From assembly GCA_031290205.1 (NCBI GenBank), contig JAITNZ010000178.1:1-10791 (forward strand): a DNA stretch of 10,791 nt, in the 5' to 3' direction. How positions within the stretch are numbered: the stretch's first letter is position 1; every line of letters begins with the position of its first letter. Positions 6,131 to 10,791 of this stretch are shown piece by piece. The stretch is from Spirochaetaceae bacterium (lineage in GTDB: Bacteria > Spirochaetota > Spirochaetia > Treponematales > Breznakiellaceae). The position numbers were made by a program, and so were the translations under genes. The notes beneath the pieces are model-generated. The model did not search any database. It was not told the DNA's origin and saw only the letters and a list, made by a program, of their open reading frames with translations.

Positions 6131-6655
6131 CTATTCCTTTAAAGAAGTAATCTCCGCCCCGCCGGTTTCGAGGTTGAGTTTTGAAACAAAGAGAAGCTCC
6201 TCGCTAATCTGCCCAAAACGAATGACCCCGCTGATTTTGAATTCCATCAAAAAAGCCGGATTATCCTCCTCGTGAACGAACTCAACGCTTATCGAACTAG
6301 GGTCGAGCCGGGGCTCAAAAAAGGCAAGCTGCTCGGCAATATGCCTCTTTAATAATTCCCGCTGAGTGTCGGAAAATGACATCCCGCAATAATCGGTGAT
6401 GCCAAAACCTAAAACCGAGCTGATAAGCTCCCTATCGTCTTTAAGCTCCACCTCCGAAAGGTGCGCCCTCGATGTAAAGAGCATTTCGACATTTTCAAGC
6501 ACATCCTCCCGCACCTGCCGCAGGGTGATAGCGCCCGTCTCCGTCTCTTTTTTTACCGAAGGGTCATAATCAGTTAAACGTTTGAGGATATAAGGCTTGT
6601 ATCGAGCTTCCTCTTTAGCCTTATATCCTAAACGTTGAATGCTATCGTCAGACAC
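6131..6655 (-). CDS. tssE: T6SS baseplate protein TssE (gp25-like)
   Basis: TssE is the homologue of phage T4 gp25 and helps start sheath polymerisation on the baseplate. At 174 residues it has the usual length. The N-terminal YILKRLTDYDPSVKKE matches the conserved leucine-arginine-leucine-threonine-aspartate segment. ITLRQVREDVLENVEMLFTS near residues 43-62 is the gp25 core with its arginine and aspartate, and VLGFGITDYCG matches the usual proline/glycine region. The start is a GTG (6653-6655). It has no Shine-Dalgarno sequence: the 7 bases between it and the hcp stop form a TTAG repeat. Translation probably depends on ribosomes finishing hcp. This may keep TssE, needed in few copies, far below Hcp. 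No other start keeps the conserved N terminus. Confidence 0.92.
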   Translation of the reverse strand: MSDDSIQRLGYKAKEEARYKPYILKRLTDYDPSVKKETETGAITLRQVREDVLENVEMLFTSRAHLSEVELKDDRELISSVLGFGITDYCGMSFSDTQRELLKRHIAEQLAFFEPRLDPSSISVEFVHEEDNPAFLMEFKISGVIRFGQISEELLFVSKLNLETGGAEITSLKE

Positions 6656-6662
6656 TAACTAA

Positions 6663-7157
6663 CTAAGCATTAGCAATCTGATCGAAGGATGCTTCAATCG
6701 CGCCGTCTTTCGAGCCGTCCGGTTTAATCGGCACAACTTTCCAGGTGATCTTTCCCGCAACCAGCTTGACCGTCTCGACAGGCTGCTTGGAAAGCGGGTC
6801 TTCGCCACCGGCGTTCAGTGTGTCCACCTTCGTCTCGGCTATGCGGCAATTCTCGAGGATAACCTCGTAGACGGGTGTCGATGCACCGGCGATTACGCGG
6901 CTAAACTGGAACTGCGCCTTGGCAATCTTCTGCCCCGACACGCAATACTGCTGGAGTTTCGGCGTCGCCTTGTCCACAGCGTGGGAAAACTCAAAGGGGA
7001 AAAACTGCCCCCGTCCCGCTACATCGCCGCCCCTTTCAATCGAGACGTTCTGATGAGCGCCATGGCTAAAAGAAATCACTTCGACCCATTTTTCGTGTGC
7101 CTTATCGCCGGATAAACCTTCGATACCGTCCAGTTGAATAAAATATGCACTTGCCAT
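6663..7157 (-). CDS. hcp: Hcp, T6SS inner tube protein (TssD)
   Basis: Hcp forms hexameric rings that stack into the tube inside the TssB/C sheath. It is pushed out of the cell on contraction and often acts as a chaperone for small effectors. The 164 residues begin MASAYFIQLDGIEGLSGD, followed by EKWVEVISFSHGAHQNV, GRGQFFPFEFSHAVDKATP and KLQQYCVSGQKIAKAQFQFS, all typical of the family. There is no effector extension at the C terminus. The start ATG is preceded by a strong AGGAGG (7165-7170) at 7 bases, the best ribosome site in the window, as expected for the most abundant T6SS component. A 234-base gap separates it from tssC and holds a candidate promoter and hairpins, so hcp is probably transcribed extra from its own start. 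Confidence 0.96.
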   Translation of the reverse strand: MASAYFIQLDGIEGLSGDKAHEKWVEVISFSHGAHQNVSIERGGDVAGRGQFFPFEFSHAVDKATPKLQQYCVSGQKIAKAQFQFSRVIAGASTPVYEVILENCRIAETKVDTLNAGGEDPLSKQPVETVKLVAGKITWKVVPIKPDGSKDGAIEASFDQIANA

Positions 7158-7178
7158 TTTTTTGCCTCCTATAGCAAT

Positions 7179-7214
7179 GCGCCTCTGGCGCTTTCTGCCC
7201 TCGCCTTCACTAAG
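7179..7214 (-). repeat. Dispersed repeat, copy in the hcp leader
   Basis: The minus strand reads GGCGAGGGCAGAAAGCGCC and then AGAGGCGC, matching 3286-3313 on the plus strand. It contains a perfect GCGCC-TCT-GGCGC dyad (7179-7191). It sits only 8 bases upstream of the AGGAGG of hcp, so the stem could affect ribosome access. Confidence 0.65.
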
Positions 7215-7241
7215 AAAAGGGCGTTTCGCTTCATTTATTTT

Positions 7242-7289
7242 CCGCTGATTTTTTAATCAGTGGGTAAGTTTTTTTTTCTTACACTGATT
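7242..7289 (-). promoter_or_regulatory. Mutually exclusive hairpins in the hcp leader
   Basis: Three related arms occur. CTGATT (7245-7250) pairs with AATCAG (7255-7260) around TTTT, extended by CCG/TGG to 7242-7263. The same middle arm, AATCAGT (7255-7261) plus GTAAG (7264-7268), also pairs with CTTAC (7278-7282) plus ACTGATT (7283-7289) around nine T. Only one hairpin can form at a time. In the hcp transcript the loops are A-runs, and no U-run follows, so this is not a plain terminator. The arrangement resembles an RNA switch. Confidence 0.55.
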
Positions 7290-7326
7290 TATTACCATCA
7301 CCCCTCCAAATATTACAATTTTTTGC

Positions 7327-7367
7327 ATTATATATTTTCCCCCTTAGTATCGCGTAACATGAGTTAC
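7327..7367 (-). promoter_or_regulatory. Candidate hcp promoter with upstream dyad
   Basis: On the minus strand a perfect TATAAT lies at 7327-7332, with no good -35 at the expected spacing. A dyad GTAAC-ATGA-GTTAC (7354-7367) abuts and slightly overlaps the expected -35 position (7350-7355), as an activator or repressor site might. No sigma-54 box of GG-N10-GC type fits. Transcription from here would give a leader of about 160 bases. Confidence 0.45.
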
Positions 7368-7391
7368 TTTCAACACCAAGGGAGTCCATCA

Positions 7392-8873
7392 TTACTTCGC
7401 CGGCACCTTGGTAACCAAGCGCAACGAAGCGGTGAGCCCTTCCAATTGATAGTGCGGACGCAGATAGAAACGGGCGTTGTAATATCCGGGCTGCCCCTCG
7501 ACCGGCTCGACCTCGACCTTTGCCTCGGCAAGCGGATACTTTGCCTTGACCTCTTCCGATGCATTCGGGTCGCCGGTAACGTAGCCTGCAATCCAGTTGG
7601 AAAGCCAGCGCTCCATGTCTTCACGCTCCTTAAACGAGCCGACTTTGTCGCGGACTATGCACTTTAAAAAGTGAGCGAAGCGGCAGGTTGCGAAGATGTA
7701 CGGGAGCCGCGCCGAAAGGCTTGCGTTTGCCGTCGCGTCGGGACTGTCGTATTCCGCCGGTTTATTGACGGTCTGCCCGCCCATAAACACCGCATAATCG
7801 GTATTCTTCCAGTGAATGAGCGGGAGAAAGCCGTTTTTCGACAACTCCGCCTCTCGCCGGTCGGTGATTGCCACTTCGGTGGGGCATTTCATCGCCATGC
7901 CGCCGTCGTCGGTGGGGAAGGTATGCGTCGGCAAACCCTGCACGGCGCCGCCAGATTCGACGCCGCGTATATTGGCGCACCAGCCGTAGGTGGAAAACGA
8001 CCGGTTGATGTTCGCGCCCATCGAGTAGGCGGCGTTCATCCAGTTATACTTTTCGGTGGAGCCGCTGCCGGTATCCTCCTCAAAATTGAATTCTTCGACA
8101 GGATTGGACTTTGCCCCGTAAGGCGTCCGGCTTAACACACGGGGAAGGGTCAGCGCCACATAGCGGCTGTTGTCCGATTCGCGGAACGAGCGCCATCCGG
8201 CATATTCGGGCATCGAAAAAATCTTGGAAATATCGCGGGGATTGGAAAGCTCCTGCCACGAATCAATGTTCATTATCGTCGGGTCGGCTGCCGAAATAAA
8301 CGGCATGTGGGACGCGGCGGCAATCTGCGCCATGCCCTTTAACACTTCAATGTCCGGCGGCGTCTGATTAAAGTAATAATCGCCGATGAGGGCGCCGTAA
8401 GGCTCGCCGCCCGCCGTGCCGTATTCGTTTTCATACAATTTCTTGAAAAGCGGGCTCTGGTCCCACGCAGTTCCCTTGAACCACTTCAAGGTCTTGCCGA
8501 TTTCGGTTTTCGAGACATTCATCACCCTTATCTTCATCTGGTCTCCGGTCGTCGTGTTGCTTACCAAGTAATCAAGCCCGCGCCACGTTCCCTCCAGTTT
8601 GGAAAAATCTTGGTGATGGATGATCAGATTTACCTGCTCGGATAGCTTTTTATCAAGCTCGGCGATGATGCCTTCTATCGTCTTGATCGCGTCGGTGGAA
8701 ACAAGCGCCGCATTCCCAACAGCCTGTTCAACCAGCGTTTTGACGGCGCCTTTTACCGCGCTATCCGCTTCCTCCGACTTTGGTTTGAATTCCTGATTAA
8801 GCAACTTCTCGAATTCCGACATCTCCAACGATGCGGGATCAAGGGCATTCTTTTGTTCCTGTGCTTCAGCCAT
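7392..8873 (-). CDS. tssC: T6SS contractile sheath large subunit TssC (VipB)
   Basis: TssC pairs with TssB to build the contractile sheath around the Hcp tube; contraction drives the tube out of the cell, and ClpV recycles the subunits. The 493 residues are of usual length. Landmarks are LEGTWRGLDYLVSNT (93-107), EPYGALIGDYYF (157-168), ASHMPFISAADP near 188-198, LPRVLSRTPYG (243-253), YNWMNAAYSMGANI (276-289), and the C-terminal ARFYLRPHYQLEGLTASLRL. The start ATG follows AAGGAG (8880-8885) by 6 bases, and this ribosome site overlaps the tssB stop codon. Sheath subunits are therefore made together, as their near equal stoichiometry requires. No terminator is evident after the stop. Confidence 0.97.
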   Translation of the reverse strand: MAEAQEQKNALDPASLEMSEFEKLLNQEFKPKSEEADSAVKGAVKTLVEQAVGNAALVSTDAIKTIEGIIAELDKKLSEQVNLIIHHQDFSKLEGTWRGLDYLVSNTTTGDQMKIRVMNVSKTEIGKTLKWFKGTAWDQSPLFKKLYENEYGTAGGEPYGALIGDYYFNQTPPDIEVLKGMAQIAAASHMPFISAADPTIMNIDSWQELSNPRDISKIFSMPEYAGWRSFRESDNSRYVALTLPRVLSRTPYGAKSNPVEEFNFEEDTGSGSTEKYNWMNAAYSMGANINRSFSTYGWCANIRGVESGGAVQGLPTHTFPTDDGGMAMKCPTEVAITDRREAELSKNGFLPLIHWKNTDYAVFMGGQTVNKPAEYDSPDATANASLSARLPYIFATCRFAHFLKCIVRDKVGSFKEREDMERWLSNWIAGYVTGDPNASEEVKAKYPLAEAKVEVEPVEGQPGYYNARFYLRPHYQLEGLTASLRLVTKVPAK

Positions 8874-8883
8874 GGGTATCTCC

Positions 8884-9438
8884 TTATTTCTTTTCTTCCG
8901 GTGCTTCCGGCGCCGGAGCGTCTGCCGCCGCCGCAGGCTCCGCTTCCTTGGCTTTGGCGGCGAGCGCTTTCAGCAGGGCGGGGTCCTTCAGCACCTTGTT
9001 GAGCAGCTCTTCCGCGCCCGCTTTGCCGTCCATGTAGGAAAGCAGATTGGCAAGCTGCTGACGGGCTTCCATCAACTGTTTTAACCCGTCTACCTTCGAT
9101 GCAACGGCGGCGGGTGAAAAATCATCCATATTTTCGAATGTCATATCGACGGCAAGGTTGCCTTCTCCGCTCAGGGTATTGGGGACGGCGAACGCAACAT
9201 GCGGCTTCACCGCCTTCATGCGATCGTTGAAGTTTTCGGCATCGATTTCGAGCATCTCGCGCTCTTCGACCCTCGGGAGCGGCTCGAGCGGCTTACCGGA
9301 AAGATCCGACATAACCCCCATTACAAAAGGCAGATTAACCTTTTTCTGCGCCCCGTTTAGCTCAAGATCGTATTCGATTTGAACGCGGGGAGCGCGATTC
9401 TTCGCAATAAACTTTTGCGCGTTGATATCCGCAGCCAT
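8884..9438 (-). CDS. tssB: T6SS sheath small subunit TssB (VipA)
   Basis: TssB is the small sheath protein. Its strands interlock with TssC, and in related systems the TssB/C sheath is dismantled by the ATPase ClpV. Recognised features are APRVQIEYDLELNGAQKKVN (17-36), LPFVMGVMSDLSG (37-49), ERE-x10-FNDRM, then MTFENMDDFSPAAVASKV, and LMEARQQLANLLSYMDGK. The last 25 residues or so form a tail rich in Ala, Glu and Pro, which varies widely in the family. The 184-residue length is normal. The start ATG overlaps the tssA stop by one base (TAATG) and has GGAGGT (9444-9449) 5 bases before it. Translational coupling to tssA is likely, but the strong ribosome site also allows independent initiation. 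Confidence 0.96.
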   Translation of the reverse strand: MAADINAQKFIAKNRAPRVQIEYDLELNGAQKKVNLPFVMGVMSDLSGKPLEPLPRVEEREMLEIDAENFNDRMKAVKPHVAFAVPNTLSGEGNLAVDMTFENMDDFSPAAVASKVDGLKQLMEARQQLANLLSYMDGKAGAEELLNKVLKDPALLKALAAKAKEAEPAAAADAPAPEAPEEKK

Positions 9439-10517
9439 TATTGACCTCCGTTTTGTTGTTCCTCGGGCTTGATGCCCAAGATATCCCGTCCGCGCGAAAG
9501 CGCATCCGGCATCATATCTTCTATTAAGTCCAGAAAATTCATATCCGAAAACCGCAACGCGCGGTTGACGAGTAAGGGAATCGGACTGTTCGGCTCCTGC
9601 CTCTGAAAATATTCGGCGCCTTTTTTTAATAAAAGGAGGGCATCCGCCCGTGTCCTCGCCTGATACGCCATGATACTGCCTGCGGAAATATTTTGCAAGC
9701 CCCCCTCCGGCGCAACGCTGTCGTCAGCACCCTGCCCATCCGCCGATGCCGTAGCGCCACCAGCGGTAGGTCCAAAACTCTTCAGTTGATTATCATAAAA
9801 GCCCAGAAGCCGATTTACTTCGCGAGACAGCGAATTCAAGGTTAGGATGGAACCGTCCTCCATCTTGCCGTTCATCGCCTCGCAGAGCGCCGCGATAAGC
9901 TCTTTCCCTTCACGGGCAAGAGCCAGCGCTTCCTGGATTTCCGTTATCGGGACGTTCATCATCTCTGCCCTCAGCAGGTTCGCGTCGAAGGCTTTCTCGC
10001 CGGACACTTCGATCTCGCCTGATGCTATCATCAGATCGCGCAGGGTATAATGAAGCGACGGAACGAGGCGCGTCTCCCGTAAATGCGAAAGGAACATCAC
10101 CGGGTCGTTTATCGCGCCCGAATCCGGCGACAGCATGGCGAGTATGTTGATTCGCTCGACCGGACTGTTATCGTATTCAGGGTCAAGGCGTGGATAGAAG
10201 CTCTCCCACATATCGGAAACCAAAAAGATGAGCAACTTGAACGCCGGAATAAAGCCCTGTAGCCCCCTCAGCACCGTCTCGGAGACGAGGAGGTAGGAGG
10301 CAACCCGCAAGTCGCGGGTCTTCTTCCAGAGCTCAAGGCAGTTTTCGTTGAGCTTCCGCCAGTCAGGCTCCTGCGCGGCGGTAGATGCCTCGCCAATCTG
10401 CGTCCCCGGCGCCCCCGACGCAAGCGCTTCCAATTCCATATACGCCGTATCATACTCCAGATTTTCCCCGGCGGGATTTTCCCCCGCAAGCGGCGCCGCC
10501 ATTTCTTCAATTTGCAT
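9438..10517 (-). CDS. tssA: T6SS cap/assembly protein TssA (ImpA N-terminal family, short form)
   Basis: TssA coordinates priming and growth of the tail tube and sheath, sitting at the baseplate and then at the distal end. The 359 residues carry the ImpA_N domain at the N terminus: IEEMAAPLAGENPAGENLEYD (3-23), PDWRKLNENCLELWKKTRDL, then a GLQGFIPAFKLL segment and WESFYPRLDPEYDN. The C terminus has EPNSPIPLLVNRALRFSDMN and FLDLIEDMMPDAL, typical of short TssA proteins, joined through a linker rich in Gly, Ala and Asp (about 250-275). The start at 10517 keeps the conserved IEEMAAPL. There is no Shine-Dalgarno sequence, and a -10-like box lies only 5 bases ahead, so a leaderless message is possible. 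It is the first gene of the visible T6SS run. Confidence 0.93.
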   Translation of the reverse strand: MQIEEMAAPLAGENPAGENLEYDTAYMELEALASGAPGTQIGEASTAAQEPDWRKLNENCLELWKKTRDLRVASYLLVSETVLRGLQGFIPAFKLLIFLVSDMWESFYPRLDPEYDNSPVERINILAMLSPDSGAINDPVMFLSHLRETRLVPSLHYTLRDLMIASGEIEVSGEKAFDANLLRAEMMNVPITEIQEALALAREGKELIAALCEAMNGKMEDGSILTLNSLSREVNRLLGFYDNQLKSFGPTAGGATASADGQGADDSVAPEGGLQNISAGSIMAYQARTRADALLLLKKGAEYFQRQEPNSPIPLLVNRALRFSDMNFLDLIEDMMPDALSRGRDILGIKPEEQQNGGQ

Positions 10518-10522
10518 GGTTT

Positions 10523-10552
10523 ATTGTAGCAGAAAAGGACCATCTTCTGCAA
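10523..10552 (-). promoter_or_regulatory. Candidate tssA promoter, possibly leaderless
   Basis: On the minus strand TTGCAG (10547-10552) and TACAAT (10523-10528) are 18 bases apart, and TGC directly before TACAAT gives an extended -10. The -10 matches 5 of 6 positions. Only 5 bases separate it from the tssA ATG, so transcription would start at or beside that ATG. Confidence 0.45.
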
Positions 10553-10581
10553 CTCCCCCTGCCGGACGTTCCGAATTCAAC

Positions 10582-10608
10582 CACTAACCTCACGAACGAC
10601 ACGAACGA
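10582..10608. repeat. Nine-base tandem repeat upstream of tssA
   Basis: CACGAACGA occurs twice in perfect tandem (10591-10599 and 10600-10608), preceded by a degenerate unit CACTAACCT (10582-10590; 6 of 9 identical). Unit spacing is close to one helical turn. It may be a regulator site or a genome-wide intergenic repeat; its position about 65 bases upstream of tssA allows either. Confidence 0.6.
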
Positions 10609-10718
10609 AAAGCAGGGAACGGGGAAGGCTTTCTCGGTCTGTGGCGCAATTTTACGGCGCGGCGCGCTGATCACGCCTTCTGAACAGCGGCTTTCGCTGG
10701 CGCTACGCCGTGCTAGAT

Positions 10719-10756
10719 TAATTGCGTAAACACCCTCACCGGTTCGGGTGCAATTA
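10719..10756. repeat. Two-part inverted repeat at the right edge
   Basis: TAATTGC (10719-10725) pairs with GCAATTA (10750-10756). Inside, ACCC (10732-10735) pairs with GGGT (10746-10749) around a stretch containing the palindrome ACCGGT. There is no U-run on either side. Its role is unknown. Confidence 0.5.
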
Positions 10757-10791
10757 TCGGGCGAGGGGTCGACTTCCCCCCAGCACCGCCG

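Larger units (their letters stand above)
10518..10791. other. Gene-free region upstream of tssA
   Basis: No supportable coding frame is present. It holds a promoter candidate, a 9-base tandem repeat, a GCGAAAGC hairpin (10690-10697, minus strand), and a two-part stem at 10719-10756. An 11-base ACGGCGCGGCG (10654-10664) also occurs at 193-203, but such GC-rich text could match by chance. The window ends inside non-coding sequence. Confidence 0.55.

Noticed and set aside
7264..7282. Rho-independent terminator after tssC
   Set aside because: In the direction of tssC/hcp transcription the loop is poly-A and no U-run follows the stem, so it does not fit an intrinsic terminator.
10385..10729. A 114-residue plus-strand frame at the right end
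   Set aside because: Half is antisense to tssA, and the rest crosses tandem repeats and hairpins. There is no ribosome site or recognisable protein.
1..10791. CRISPR array, tRNA or rRNA gene, integron attC site, prophage attachment site
   Set aside because: No regularly spaced direct repeats, no cloverleaf with a T-loop signature, and no paired attC core (RYYYAAC/GTTRRRY) were seen on either strand.

Overview
The right two thirds of this window (about 3276-10517, minus strand) hold one contiguous block of a type VI secretion system (T6SS). In transcription order it reads tssA, tssB, tssC, hcp (tssD), tssE, tssF, tssG. These genes encode the cytoplasmic machine: the TssA cap, the TssB/TssC contractile sheath, the Hcp inner tube, and the TssE/F/G baseplate wedge. 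Most junctions are tight (TssA/TssB 1-base overlap, TssB/TssC 10 bases, Hcp/TssE 7 bases, TssE/TssF 9 bases, TssF/TssG 25-base overlap). The exception is a 234-base gap before hcp, which carries a promoter-like -10 box and a structured leader. No membrane-complex gene (tssJ/K/L/M), clpV/tssH, vgrG/tssI, PAAR or effector gene is visible, so they must lie elsewhere if the system works. A T6SS implies a Gram-negative, two-membrane bacterium. GC is moderate in the T6SS genes. I cannot name the taxon from sequence alone.

The T6SS block stops abruptly. The tssG stop codon overlaps, convergently, the reading frame of an internal fragment of a sulfate-type ABC transporter ATPase (CysA-like) that lacks both its start and its end (about 2889-3284). 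A short repeat shared with the hcp leader encodes the last codons of tssG. This junction therefore looks like a recombination scar.

To the left is an AT-rich gene of unrecognised function (1378-2808, plus strand, 476 residues) with no Shine-Dalgarno sequence and a composition unlike its neighbours. It is probably acquired. Divergent from it, on the minus strand, is a run of three tiny genes, each preceded by an exact AAGGAG: a 56-residue Gly/Pro/Lys-rich protein (1046-1216), a 54-residue relative of it whose only possible start at the right spacing is CTG (717-881), and an 85-residue hypothetical (252-509). The last two sit inside a segment bounded by a near-perfect 21-base inverted repeat (151-171 and 971-991), each copy followed on its inner side by a GC-rich hairpin. 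That segment (151-991) looks like a small mobile or repeat-bounded cassette with no transposase.

The two window ends (1-251 and 10518-10791) have no supportable genes. They contain hairpins, including a GCGAAAGC mini-hairpin at each end, and a 9-base tandem repeat upstream of tssA. The least described parts of the window are the tiny-gene cassette with its CTG-start relative, and the switch-like leader of hcp.
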